Part shown: one piece after another, positions 53,432-62,077 of the stretch | Layout of the letters: each line of letters begins with the position of its first letter | Numbering within the stretch: position 1 is the stretch's first letter | Source of the DNA: Lysobacter stagni | Lineage (GTDB): Bacteria; Pseudomonadota; Gammaproteobacteria; Xanthomonadales; Xanthomonadaceae | Assembly (NCBI RefSeq): GCF_030053425.1 | Contig: NZ_JASGBI010000001.1 | Location: 2,674,001-2,738,000, forward strand | DNA length: 64,000 nucleotides | Direction: 5' to 3' | Made by a program: the position numbers and the translations under genes | Notes under the pieces: model-generated | What the model saw: only the letters and a program-made list of their open reading frames with translations | The model's database searches: none | What the model was told of the DNA's origin: nothing

Positions 53432-54895
53432 ATGGCCACAGCGCGGACACGAGCACGCACGCGGCGGGGACGTCGCGCGCCGATGTCGAAGGTGGATACC
53501 GCCTGGCTGCGCATGGAGCGGCCGACCAATCCGATGATGATCACCGGCGTGCTGATGTTCGCCCAGCCGATGTCGCTGGAGCGCCTCAAGCGCGTGGTGA
53601 AGGAGCGCTTCCTGTCCTATAAGCGCTTCCGCCAGAAGGCGGTGGTAACGCCCGCCGGCGCGCACTGGGAAACCGACCTGGACTTCAAGCTCGACTGGCA
53701 CGTGCAGCACGCGGCCTTGCCGGGACGCGCGGACAAGCGGGCGCTGGAACGCTTCGTCAGCCAGCTCGCGTCCTCGCCGCTCAGTCACGACCGCCCTCTC
53801 TGGCAGTTCCATCTGGTCGAGCGCTACGACGGCGGCGGTTCGGCGCTGGTGGCGCGCATCCACCACAGCTACGCGGACGGCATCGCGCTGGTGCAGGTGC
53901 TGCTCTCGCTCACCGACACCGAACCCGACGACGGCAGCACGCTGCCGCGCACATGGCTCAAGAAGGATCACGCCGGCGTCGCGCGACGCGTGGGCGCAGT
54001 GGATCGCTATGTGCAGCTGGGCAGCAAGGTGGTCGAGAAAGGGTTGGAGATGTACCGCGACCCCAGCCTCGCCGCCGTGCTGGCGAAGGAGGGTGGCGAG
54101 ATCGCGCGCGAGCTGCTCAACGCGCTGGCGTTGTCCGACGACCCGCCTTCGCTGCTGCGCGGACGACTGGGTGTGAGCAAGCGCGTCGCGTGGGCGGAGC
54201 CGCTGGATCTGGAAGAGGTGAAGGCCGTCGGGCGCGCGTGCGACTGCACCGTCAACGACGTGCTCATGGCGACGGCCGCCGGTGCGCTGCGCAGCTACAT
54301 GATCGAGCGCGGCGACCATGTCGAAGGCATGACGCTGCGGGCCACGGTGCCGGTCAACCTGCGCCCGCTCGAGCATGCGCGCCAGCTGGGCAACCACTTC
54401 GGACTGGTGTTCCTGGATCTGCCGGTGGGCGAGGAGAACCCGATCCGTCGCCTCGAGCGCGTCGCGCAATGCATGCAGTCGCTCAAGGGGTCGCGCCAGG
54501 CCATCGTCGCCTACGGCCTGCTGGCCGCGCTTGGCATGGCGCCGGCCGCCGTGCAGGGACTGGCGCTGGAGCTGTTCAGTCGCAAGGCGACCGCCGTGGC
54601 GACCAACGTGCCCGGGCCGCAGCAACCGTTGTATCTGGCCGGCTGCCAGCTGCGCGAGATGATGTTCTGGGTGCCACAGACCGGTTCGATCGGCGTGGGT
54701 ATCTCCATCCTCAGCTACAACGGTCGCGTGCACTTCGGCCTCATCGCCGACGGCCGGCTCATTCCCGATCCGGACGCGGTGATCCGTCGCTTCGGTGCGG
54801 AGTTCGAGAAGCTGTTGTATCTGTCCTTGATGGGAAACTGGGACGTGACGCTCGATGCGGACTCTGCGCAAGCACTGATTTCTACCGCAGACTGA
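53432..54895 (+). CDS. Wax ester synthase/diacylglycerol acyltransferase
   Basis: A 487-residue WS/DGAT enzyme (PF03007 plus PF06974), which joins acyl-CoA to fatty alcohols or diacylglycerol to make storage wax esters or triacylglycerol. The catalytic motif HHSYADG is at residues 144-150 (HHxxxDG), preceded by RPLWQFHLVERYDGGGSALV; SLYLAGCQLREMMFWVPQTG-type sequence and SYNGRVHFGLIADGRLIPDP follow. The chosen ATG has GGAGG upstream and gives an Arg-rich N-terminus; a second ATG (MSKVDTAW), 17 codons on, is the usual family start and may be the real one. Such genes are common in actinobacteria and Acinetobacter and occur in this lineage. Confidence 0.88.
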   Translation: MATARTRARTRRGRRAPMSKVDTAWLRMERPTNPMMITGVLMFAQPMSLERLKRVVKERFLSYKRFRQKAVVTPAGAHWETDLDFKLDWHVQHAALPGRADKRALERFVSQLASSPLSHDRPLWQFHLVERYDGGGSALVARIHHSYADGIALVQVLLSLTDTEPDDGSTLPRTWLKKDHAGVARRVGAVDRYVQLGSKVVEKGLEMYRDPSLAAVLAKEGGEIARELLNALALSDDPPSLLRGRLGVSKRVAWAEPLDLEEVKAVGRACDCTVNDVLMATAAGALRSYMIERGDHVEGMTLRATVPVNLRPLEHARQLGNHFGLVFLDLPVGEENPIRRLERVAQCMQSLKGSRQAIVAYGLLAALGMAPAAVQGLALELFSRKATAVATNVPGPQQPLYLAGCQLREMMFWVPQTGSIGVGISILSYNGRVHFGLIADGRLIPDPDAVIRRFGAEFEKLLYLSLMGNWDVTLDADSAQALISTAD

Positions 54896-54988
54896 ACGGG
54901 GCTCCGAGCCCCTCACCCGTTTGGGCACATCCCCGTGTTTAGCTTGTGCCGTCACTCGGCACACGCCGATCTTTCAGCAAGGACCGAC

Positions 54989-55711
54989 ATGAAGAATTCG
55001 ATCAAGACCGCCATCCTCGGCCTGACTGCCGCCGCGCTGCTCGCCGGTTGCGCCACCAGCGGTGGCGGCTACTACGGCCAGCCGTATCCGCAGCAGCCGC
55101 AGCAACAGGGCCAGCCGCAGGGCCAGCAGCAGGGCATGAGCAAGACCAGCAAGGGCGCGATCATCGGCGCGCTTGCGGGTGTCGCGGCCGGCCTGCTCAG
55201 CGGCGACGATGCGACCGAGCGTCGTCAGCGTGCGCTCGTCGGCGCTGGCGTGGGCGGCCTTGCCGGCGCAGCCATCGGCAACTACCAGGACCGCCAGGAA
55301 CGTGCGCTGCGCGAGCAGATGGCGGGCACCGGCGTCGAAGTGGTGCGCCAGGGCAACAACATCACCCTCAACATGCCCAGCGGCATCACGTTCGATTTCG
55401 ACAAGTCGAACCTGAAGCCCGAGTTCTACCCGGTGCTGGACAACGTGGCGCGGACGCTGCAGGAGTACAACCAGACGGTCGTGGAAGTTGCCGGCCACAC
55501 CGACAGCGTCGGCAGCGATGCCTACAACCAGAAGCTGTCCGAACAGCGCGCCAACACGGTGGCCTCCCACCTGATGAGCCGCGGCCTCAACCGCGAGCGC
55601 TTCATCGTGGTCGGCGCCGGCGAGACGCGCCCGGTCGCCAGCAACGACACCGAGGCCGGCCGTGCGCAGAACCGCCGCGTCGAGATCACGCTGGTGCCGA
55701 TCGAGTCGTGA
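54989..55711 (+). CDS. OmpA-like peptidoglycan-binding lipoprotein (YiaD-like)
   Basis: A 240-residue outer-membrane lipoprotein with lipobox LAGC (Cys21). After a Gln/Pro-rich linker (PYPQQPQQQGQPQGQQQG) comes a glycine-zipper region (GAIIGALAGVAAGLLSGDD, GAGVGGLAGAAIGNYQ), then an OmpA-like domain (about 125-235): SGITFDFDKSNLKPEF, VEVAGHTDSVGSDAYNQKLS and RERFIVVGAGETRPVASNDT. The Asp and Arg of the OmpA motif (GHTDSxGSxxYNxxLSxxRA) that bind peptidoglycan are present. It resembles YiaD. AAGGA precedes the ATG. A strong terminator follows. Confidence 0.93.
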   Translation: MKNSIKTAILGLTAAALLAGCATSGGGYYGQPYPQQPQQQGQPQGQQQGMSKTSKGAIIGALAGVAAGLLSGDDATERRQRALVGAGVGGLAGAAIGNYQDRQERALREQMAGTGVEVVRQGNNITLNMPSGITFDFDKSNLKPEFYPVLDNVARTLQEYNQTVVEVAGHTDSVGSDAYNQKLSEQRANTVASHLMSRGLNRERFIVVGAGETRPVASNDTEAGRAQNRRVEITLVPIES

Positions 55712-55739
55712 TCTGACGCGTTCTGTAGAAGTGGTGCTG

Positions 55740-55766
55740 AAACGGGCCGCGCATGCGGCCCGTTTT
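55740..55766 (+). terminator. Terminator of the OmpA-like lipoprotein gene
   Basis: AAACGGGCCGC-GCAT-GCGGCCCGTTT, an eleven-base perfect stem followed by TTGTTG. Confidence 0.88.
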
Positions 55767-55842
55767 GTTGGGCGACCATTTCTCGTTGCCGCTTCCGGCT
55801 GCCGGATCGGATATTCGGTGGAAATCGACCGGAGAAGTGGTG

Positions 55843-56250
55843 ATGCATCGCGTGTTCAAGATCGGGATCGTATTGATCGTCCTGCTTTGCCTCGCTTCGC
55901 TCGGCATCCACGATGTGCCGAAGGACATGGCAGGCATCGTCGCCCCCGCGTCACTGGTGCTGATGGCGATCTCGATTGCCCAGCAGACCTCGACTCACGA
56001 GCAGATGAAGGCGGACAACCTCCTGGTCGTGCAGGTGCAGGCCCTGATCGCGCTGATCGAGGACGATCGCGTGAAGCTTGACGGCATGCAGCAGGCGTTC
56101 GTGAGCACCGGTTCGTGGAATCCCAGGTTCCATTCCGTCCGGAAGCGCCACGCGCGGCGGGTGGCCGAACTGAATCTGCTGGTCGGGCGTCAGCTCAGGC
56201 TCGAGGGCCTGGCGATGTCGGATTCCGACCCGGCGGAAAATGCGGAATAA
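55843..56250 (+). CDS. Small two-helix membrane protein, unassigned
   Basis: A 135-residue protein with two hydrophobic segments (VFKIGIVLIVLLCLASLGIH, then MAGIVAPASLVLMAISIAQQ), followed by a charged cytoplasmic or periplasmic region (MKADNLLVVQVQALIALIED, then HARRVAELNLLVGRQLRLEG) that could form a coiled coil. I do not recognise a family. GGAG stands about eight bases before the ATG. It lies between two terminators, so it is its own unit, and it is convergent with the cytochrome genes. Confidence 0.7.
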   Translation: MHRVFKIGIVLIVLLCLASLGIHDVPKDMAGIVAPASLVLMAISIAQQTSTHEQMKADNLLVVQVQALIALIEDDRVKLDGMQQAFVSTGSWNPRFHSVRKRHARRVAELNLLVGRQLRLEGLAMSDSDPAENAE

Positions 56251-56276
56251 AAAAGGCCCGCCATTGGCGGGCCTTT
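56251..56276. terminator. Bidirectional terminator between the membrane protein and cytochrome genes
   Basis: AAAAGGCCCGCC-ATT-GGCGGGCCTTTT directly after the stop; A- and T-rich ends make it symmetric. Confidence 0.9.
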
Positions 56277-56298
56277 TCGTCGATCGGAGCCGGATGGC

Positions 56299-56733
56299 TC
56301 AGTGCGCGCCGTGCAGGTCGCGCAGGTTGCTCTGGCGCGAATAGAAGTACGCGGCCAGGTCGGCGATCTGCTGGTCGGTCAGCTCTTTGGCCTGGCTCGA
56401 CATCAGCGGATGCTCGCGGTCGCCATCGCGGTACGCCTGCAGCGAATGGGCGATGTAGTCGTAGTACTGGCCGGCGAGCTTCGGGTAGGTCTCGTCGATC
56501 GGTGCGTTGCCTTCGGCGCCGTGGCAGTCGAAGCAGGACTGGCCGGTGGCCTTGCCCTTGGTCTGGGCCAGCTTCTCGCCGGCGGCGATGTGGCCGGCCG
56601 GCAGGCCCGCGGACGACGAGGTGTGGCCCGAAGCGCGATCGGCAGCCGAATGCTCGGCCGGCGTGTCGGAGCTGGAGCAGCCGGCGACAGCGACGGCCGC
56701 GAGCAGGGCAATGGCGAGGAACTTGTTCGTCAT
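56299..56733 (-). CDS. c-type cytochrome lipoprotein
   Basis: A 144-residue single-haem cytochrome c with lipobox VAGC (Cys19), so it is tied to the membrane facing the periplasm. The haem motif CFDCH has C67, C70 and H71; M111 in EHPLMSSQA is the likely second axial ligand. The sequence around SCFDCHGAEGNAP and LTDQQIADLAAYFYS is of the c553/c4-like class (Cytochrome_C PF13442). It should pass electrons in the respiratory chain. It starts 14 bases after the second cytochrome gene and shares its transcript. No strong ribosome-binding site is visible. Confidence 0.9.
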   Translation of the reverse strand: MTNKFLAIALLAAVAVAGCSSSDTPAEHSAADRASGHTSSSAGLPAGHIAAGEKLAQTKGKATGQSCFDCHGAEGNAPIDETYPKLAGQYYDYIAHSLQAYRDGDREHPLMSSQAKELTDQQIADLAAYFYSRQSNLRDLHGAH

Positions 56734-56747
56734 GGTCGTGCGCTCAC

Positions 56748-57131
56748 TCACTTCAGGGACGAAAGGAAAGCCGCGATGTCGGCGATGTCCTGGTCGGAGA
56801 AGCTCTGCGACTGGGCCTGCATCGTCGGGTGCTTGCGCGTGCCCTTCTTGTATTCGTTGAGCGCGTTGGTCAGATACACCGCCGACTGCCCGCCGATCTT
56901 CGGCACGTGGTAGTTCGGGTAGGCGTTCTTGTAACCAGTGACGCCGTGGCAGCCCTGGCAGGTGTAGGTCAGCTGGCGACCCCTGTCGGCATTGCCCGTG
57001 ACAGCGGCGGGAGCCGGCGTCGCGGCGGCAGCGGCCGGGGCGGCGGCGGGGGCCTGGGTTTCCTGGGCCGACGCGCTGAACGCGGCGGTGGTCAGGACGA
57101 AGCAGGCGGCGATCATCAGCGGTCGCATCAT
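56748..57131 (-). CDS. Periplasmic c-type cytochrome
   Basis: A 127-residue single-haem cytochrome c with a cleavable signal peptide (MMRPLMIAACFVLTTAAFSA) and an Ala/Pro-rich linker (residues about 27-45). The haem motif CQGCH has C58, C61 and H62; M104 in RKHPTMQAQ is the likely axial methionine. The rest resembles its downstream partner (QDIADIAAFLSSL), so the two probably arose by duplication; one is soluble and the other lipid-anchored, together resembling a split di-haem c4 protein. The first or second of two adjacent Met codons is the start. The pair is transcribed away from the RND operon. Confidence 0.9.
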   Translation of the reverse strand: MMRPLMIAACFVLTTAAFSASAQETQAPAAAPAAAAATPAPAAVTGNADRGRQLTYTCQGCHGVTGYKNAYPNYHVPKIGGQSAVYLTNALNEYKKGTRKHPTMQAQSQSFSDQDIADIAAFLSSLK

Positions 57132-57440
57132 GTCGTAGTCCGCAATCTCGAATGGCTAGCGAAGGTTCTGGAGCTGGCTGCGCGTGGTCGCCCGATTCAT
57201 CGAACACCTGACTGGGGCGCGCACAAGTCGGCAAGTATAGCTTGCGATGTCGATGCAACGAAGTCGTGCCATTTTGCATCGATGGTTGTTGCGGGTCCTG
57301 ATCGCCGATCCAGGGCGGTCCGGCAGCGCAGTGGCTCCAGTCACCATGACCTTCGGCGGATGCGGTGAATTGGGGCGGTGATATACCTATATACAACACC
57401 GGCATACAGCCCGGTAAATAGCCATCTGGGGTCCAATTCA
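57132..57440. other. Intergenic region between cytochrome pair and RND operon, promoter candidates only
   Basis: This divergent 309-base gap holds no gene. It is A+T-richer than the rest of the window. On the minus strand TATACT (57234-57239) may be the -10 box for the cytochrome genes, about 100 bases before their start. On the plus strand TTGGGG (57370-57375), a 16-base spacer and TACAAC (57392-57397) form a weak promoter for the RND operon. ATATAC occurs twice, at 57381-57386 and 57389-57394, as direct repeats; they overlap this promoter and could be part of a regulator site. No regulator gene is adjacent. Confidence 0.4.
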
Positions 57441-58577
57441 ATGCGTCACTTCGCCCGAAATCGCAGCCGTGGTTTTGCCCGCGCCGCTGTCGTCCTGTTG
57501 CCGTGCCTGTTGCTCCTGAGCGCCTGCAAGGGCGGGGGCGGGGCCGGCGAAGCCCAGGCCAAGCCGGGGGAGCAGAAGGGCCCGGACGCCGTCCCGGTCG
57601 AGGTCGCCAAGGCCTCCCGTCGCGCCGTCGCCGCCAGCTATACCGGCACCGCCCCGCTGGAGCCGGTGGCCGAGTCGCAGGTGGTCGCCAAGACCTCGGG
57701 CGTGGCGCTGAACGTGATGGTCGAGGAAGGCCAGCAGGTGCGCGCCGGGCAGACCCTGGTGCGCCTGGACTCCGCCCGTTCGGAGCTGCAGGCCGCCCAG
57801 ACCGCCGCGCAGATGCGCAAGCTGGAGGCGAACTACGCGCGCGCTAAGCAGATGGCCGACCAGAAGCTGCTCAGCGCGAACGACAACGACCAGCTGCGCT
57901 TCGACCTTGAGGAAGCGCGCGCGGCCAACCGCATGGCCACGCTGGAGCTGTCGTACGCCAACGTCGAGGCGCCGATCAACGGCGTGATCGCTTCGCGCTC
58001 GATCAAGACCGGCAACTTCGTCCAGATCAACACGCCGATCTTCCGCATCGTCGACACCTCGCGCCTGGAGGCCACGCTGAACGTGCCCGAGCGCGAGCTG
58101 GCCACGCTGAAGTCCGGCCTGCCGGTGCTGCTGCAGGTCGATGCGCTGCCGGGCAAGACCTTCACCGGCACCGTCGACCGCGTCTCACCGGTGGTGGACT
58201 CGGGCAGCGGTACCTTCCGCGTCGTGTGCGCGTTCAAGGGCGACGGCGTGCTGCAGCCGGGCATGTTCGGCCGCCTCAAGATCGACTACGACCAGCGCGC
58301 CGACGCGCTCGTCGTGCCGCGCGTGGCCCTGCTGGAAGACGACGGCGATCCGGCCGTGTTCGTCGTCACCGGCGACAAGACCAAGCGCGTGCCGGTCAAG
58401 CTGGGTTACATGGACGGCTCCTGGGCCGAAATCCGCGACGGCGTGAAGGAAGGCGAGCAGGTCGTCGTGGCCGGCAAGACCGCGCTGCGCGACGGCACGG
58501 TGGTGCAGGTGCTGGGCCAACCGCAGGCGAAGAAGCCCGAAGTCGCGGCTGTCGCCAAGACCGACGACAAGAAGTAA
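57441..58577 (+). CDS. RND efflux periplasmic adaptor (membrane fusion protein)
   Basis: A 378-residue adaptor, probably a lipoprotein (lipobox LSAC, Cys29), that links an RND pump to an outer-membrane channel. The barrel-sandwich and hairpin parts are VVAKTSGVALNVMVEEGQQV, then SARSELQAAQTAAQMRKLEA and LELSYANVEAPINGVIASRS. The beta-barrel contains VPERELATLKSGLPVLLQVD and GTVDRVSPVVDSGSGTFRVV; it ends in a Lys-rich tail. The family is HlyD_D23/MFP. The start is the ATG giving MRHFARN behind GGGG; an upstream in-frame ATG would destroy the signal. It is first in an operon with two RND permeases, 16 bases before the first. Confidence 0.92.
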   Translation: MRHFARNRSRGFARAAVVLLPCLLLLSACKGGGGAGEAQAKPGEQKGPDAVPVEVAKASRRAVAASYTGTAPLEPVAESQVVAKTSGVALNVMVEEGQQVRAGQTLVRLDSARSELQAAQTAAQMRKLEANYARAKQMADQKLLSANDNDQLRFDLEEARAANRMATLELSYANVEAPINGVIASRSIKTGNFVQINTPIFRIVDTSRLEATLNVPERELATLKSGLPVLLQVDALPGKTFTGTVDRVSPVVDSGSGTFRVVCAFKGDGVLQPGMFGRLKIDYDQRADALVVPRVALLEDDGDPAVFVVTGDKTKRVPVKLGYMDGSWAEIRDGVKEGEQVVVAGKTALRDGTVVQVLGQPQAKKPEVAAVAKTDDKK

Positions 58578-58593
58578 TCGCGGAGAGCGCAAC

Positions 58594-61500
58594 GTGACGC
58601 AACCTGCGAACACGCAAGGATTCAATCTGGTCGAGTTCTCCACCCGTCGACGGGTAACCGTCATGATGGTGACGCTCACCTTCGTCCTGTTCGGCCTGAT
58701 CGCGCTGGGCGATCTCAAGGTCAACCTGCTGCCGGACCTGAGCTATCCCACGCTCACCGTCCGCACCGAGTACACCGGTGCGGCGCCGGCGGAAATCGAA
58801 ACCCTGATCAGCGAGCCGGTCGAGGAAGCCGTCGGCGTCGTGAAGGGGCTGCGCAAGCTCAAGTCGGTCTCGCGCACCGGCCAGAGCGACGTGGTGCTGG
58901 AGTTCGCCTGGGGCACCGACATGGACCAGGCCAGTCTGGAGGTGCGCGACAAGATGGAAGTCGTGCAGCTGCCGCTGGAGGCCAAGGCACCGGTGCTGCT
59001 GCGCTTCAATCCGTCCACGGAGCCGATACTGCGCATTGCGCTGTCGCCCAAGAACCAGGCGTCCAGCGACACCGAGGCCCTGCGCCAGCTCACGGGCATG
59101 CGCCGCTATGCGGACGATGACCTGAAGAAGAAGCTCGAGCCGGTGGAAGGCGTGGCGGCCGTGAAGGTCGGCGGCGGCCTTGAGGACGAGATCCAGGTCG
59201 ACATCGACCAGCAGAAGCTGGCGCAGCTCAACCTGCCCATCGACAACGTTATCCAGCGCCTGCAGCAGGAGAACATCAACATCTCCGGCGGCCGCCTGGA
59301 AGAGGGCTCGCAGCGTTACCTCGTGCGCACGGTGAACCAGTTCGCCAGCGTGCCCGAGATCCGCGAGATGCTGGTCACGACGCAGAACGGTGGCGACAAC
59401 GCTGCCGCGTCGGCGGCCGCGCAGATGGCGGCGATCGCCGCGCAGACCGGTTCGGCGGCGGCGATGGCGGCGGCCGCCTCGGTGCAGAACGCGAACTCCG
59501 GCGGCAGTTCCGTGGTCGCGGGCGGACGTCCCGTGCGCCTGAAGGACGTCGCCGATGTCCGCCAGGGCTTCAAGGAACGCGAGGCCATCATCCGCCTGGC
59601 CGGCAAGGAAGCGGTCGAGCTGGCCATCTACAAGGAAGGCGACGCCAACACCGTCGCCACCGCGGATGCAATCCAGAAGCGTCTGAAGGAGATCGAGTCG
59701 CAGATCCCGCCGGACATCGAACTGACCACCATCGACGACCAGTCGACGTTCATCCGACACGCCATCAGCGACGTCAAGAAGGATGCGGTGATCGGCGGCA
59801 TGCTGGCGATCCTGATCATCTTCCTGTTCCTGCGCGATGGCTGGAGCACGTTCGTGATCAGCCTGTCGCTGCCGGTCTCGATTATCGCGACGTTCTTCTT
59901 CATGGGCCAGATGGGCCTGAGCCTCAACGTCATGTCGCTGGGCGGCCTCGCGCTGGCGACCGGCCTGGTGGTGGACGACTCCATCGTCGTGCTCGAAAGC
60001 ATCGCCAAGGCACGCGAGCGCGGGCTGGGCATCCTCGATGCAGCCATTGCCGGCACGCGCGAGGTCAGCATGGCCGTGGTCGCGTCCACGCTGACCACCA
60101 TCGCGGTGTTCCTGCCGCTGGTGTTCGTGCAGGGCATCGCCGGGCAGTTGTTCCGCGATCAGGCGCTGACCGTGGCGCTGGCCATCGGTATCTCGCTGAT
60201 CGTGTCGATGACGCTGATCCCGATGCTGAGCGCACTGAAGGGCCGTCCGCCGATGGCCTTCCCGGAGGAAGCGCCGCATCCGCGCTGGGAACCCACATCG
60301 AAGCTGCAGAAGCCCATCGCCGCGGTCGAACACGGCATCGGCATCGGCACGCGCGGTGCGTTCTTCGGCCTGGCCTGGGCCATCGTGCGCGCATGGCGCG
60401 GACTGGTGGCCGTGGTCGGCCCGGTGATGCGCAAGGCCAGCGATCTGGCGATGGCGCCTTACGGCCGCGCCGAGCGTGGTTACCTGAAGTTGTTGCCCAA
60501 CGCGCTCAAGCGCCCGTGGCTGGTGCTGGGCTCGGCGGCGGTGGCGTTCGCGCTGACCCTGCTGGCCGTGCCGCTGCTGGGTGCCGACCTCATCCCGCAG
60601 CTGGCGCAGGACCGCTTCGAGATGACGGTGAAGCTGCCCCCGGGCACGCCGCTGCGCGATACCGACGCCCTGGTGCGCGAGCTGCAGCAGGCGCACGGCA
60701 AGGACGAAGGCATCCGCACGCTGTACGGCGTGAGCGGTAGCGGCACGCGACTGGACGCCAACCCCACCGAAAGCGGCGAGAACATCGGCAAGCTGACGGT
60801 GGTGATGGCAGACGGCGGCAGCAAGGAAATGGAGGCCAGCGAAACCGAGCGCCTGCGCGAGACGATGAAGTCGCACGCCGGCGTGCAGGTCGACTTCAGC
60901 CGTCCGGAGCTCTTCAGCTTCTCCACGCCGCTGGAAATCGAACTGCGCGGCCAGGACCTGCCCGGCATCCAGCAGGCGGGCCAGCAGATGGCCAAGATGC
61001 TGCGCGCCAATCCGCACTACGCCGACGTGAAGTCGACGGTGGAAGAGGGCTTCCCGGAGATCCAGATCCGCTTCGACCAGGACCGCGCCGGTGCGCTCGG
61101 TCTGACGACGCGCCAGATCGCCGACGTGGTGGTGAAGAAGGTGCGCGGCGACGTCGCCACGCGCTACAGCTTCCGCGACCGCAAGATCGACGTGCTGGTG
61201 CGTGCGCGCGAAACCGACCGCGCGTCGGTGGACAGCATCCGCCATCTGATCGTGAACCCGGGCAGCACGCGTCCGGTGACGCTGGACGCGGTGGCCGACG
61301 TGGTCGCCACCACCGGCCCGAGCGAAATCCACCGCGCAGACCAGGTGCGCGTGGCCATCGTCTCGGCGAACCTGCGCGATATCGACCTGGGCACGGCCGT
61401 GCGCGAAGTGCAGGACATGGTCAGCGAGCAGCCGCTCGGCGCCGGCGTCAGCATGCATATCGGCGGCCAGGGTGAGGAACTCGCCGAATCGGTCCGCTCG

Positions 61501-62064
61501 CTGCTGTTCGCCTTCGGGCTGGCGATCTTCCTGGTGTACCTGGTGATGGCCTCGCAGTTCGAGTCGCTGCTGCATCCGTTCGTCATCCTGTTCACCATTC
61601 CGCTGGCGCTGGTCGGCGCGGTGCTCGCGCTGCTGATCACCAATTCACCGGTGTCGGTGGTGGTGTTCATCGGCCTGATCCTGCTGGTCGGACTGGTGGT
61701 GAAGAACGCGATCATCCTGGTCGACAAGGTCAACCAGCTGCGCGAGGCCGGCGTGCCCAAGCGCGAGGCGCTGGTCGAGGGTGCGCGTTCGCGCCTGCGT
61801 CCGATCATCATGACCACCATGTGCACGCTGTTCGGCTTCCTGCCGCTCGCGTTGGCGGTGGGCGAGGGTGCGGAAGTGCGTTCGCCGATGGCCATCACCG
61901 TGATCGGCGGCCTGCTGGTGTCCACGCTGCTCACCCTGGTGGTGATCCCGGTCGTGTACGACCTGCTGGACCGTCGCGCCGACGAGTACTACGTCAACCG
62001 CGCCAAGCGCACCCACGGCAAGCCGGTCGCGGGTGACGCCGACGGCCAGGTCGAGCCGGTCTGA
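58594..62064 (+). CDS. RND efflux permease, first subunit
   Basis: A 1156-residue inner-membrane pump with twelve expected helices and two large periplasmic loops (family PF00873). The N-terminus is STRRRVTVMMVTLTFVLFGL. The proton relay in helix 4 is intact: LVVDDSIVVLESI with D461 and D462; K1037 in GLVVKNAIILVDKV is the lysine in helix 10. Residues about 268-312 are an insert rich in Ala, Gly and Asn (AAASAAAQMAAIAAQTGSAA) that most RND pumps lack. A second extra segment of about 60 residues after helix 6 (near EEAPHPRWEPTSKLQKPIA) links it to the next helix. GTG is the start, with GGAGA upstream. Thirteen bases later the second permease begins. Confidence 0.92.
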   Translation: MTQPANTQGFNLVEFSTRRRVTVMMVTLTFVLFGLIALGDLKVNLLPDLSYPTLTVRTEYTGAAPAEIETLISEPVEEAVGVVKGLRKLKSVSRTGQSDVVLEFAWGTDMDQASLEVRDKMEVVQLPLEAKAPVLLRFNPSTEPILRIALSPKNQASSDTEALRQLTGMRRYADDDLKKKLEPVEGVAAVKVGGGLEDEIQVDIDQQKLAQLNLPIDNVIQRLQQENINISGGRLEEGSQRYLVRTVNQFASVPEIREMLVTTQNGGDNAAASAAAQMAAIAAQTGSAAAMAAAASVQNANSGGSSVVAGGRPVRLKDVADVRQGFKEREAIIRLAGKEAVELAIYKEGDANTVATADAIQKRLKEIESQIPPDIELTTIDDQSTFIRHAISDVKKDAVIGGMLAILIIFLFLRDGWSTFVISLSLPVSIIATFFFMGQMGLSLNVMSLGGLALATGLVVDDSIVVLESIAKARERGLGILDAAIAGTREVSMAVVASTLTTIAVFLPLVFVQGIAGQLFRDQALTVALAIGISLIVSMTLIPMLSALKGRPPMAFPEEAPHPRWEPTSKLQKPIAAVEHGIGIGTRGAFFGLAWAIVRAWRGLVAVVGPVMRKASDLAMAPYGRAERGYLKLLPNALKRPWLVLGSAAVAFALTLLAVPLLGADLIPQLAQDRFEMTVKLPPGTPLRDTDALVRELQQAHGKDEGIRTLYGVSGSGTRLDANPTESGENIGKLTVVMADGGSKEMEASETERLRETMKSHAGVQVDFSRPELFSFSTPLEIELRGQDLPGIQQAGQQMAKMLRANPHYADVKSTVEEGFPEIQIRFDQDRAGALGLTTRQIADVVVKKVRGDVATRYSFRDRKIDVLVRARETDRASVDSIRHLIVNPGSTRPVTLDAVADVVATTGPSEIHRADQVRVAIVSANLRDIDLGTAVREVQDMVSEQPLGAGVSMHIGGQGEELAESVRSLLFAFGLAIFLVYLVMASQFESLLHPFVILFTIPLALVGAVLALLITNSPVSVVVFIGLILLVGLVVKNAIILVDKVNQLREAGVPKREALVEGARSRLRPIIMTTMCTLFGFLPLALAVGEGAEVRSPMAITVIGGLLVSTLLTLVVIPVVYDLLDRRADEYYVNRAKRTHGKPVAGDADGQVEPV

Positions 62065-62077
62065 GGAGCCCACGCAG

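Noticed and set aside
57379..57398. Palindromic operator before the RND operon
   Set aside because: The ATATAC copies are direct, not inverted, repeats, so a standard dimeric repressor site is not supported.
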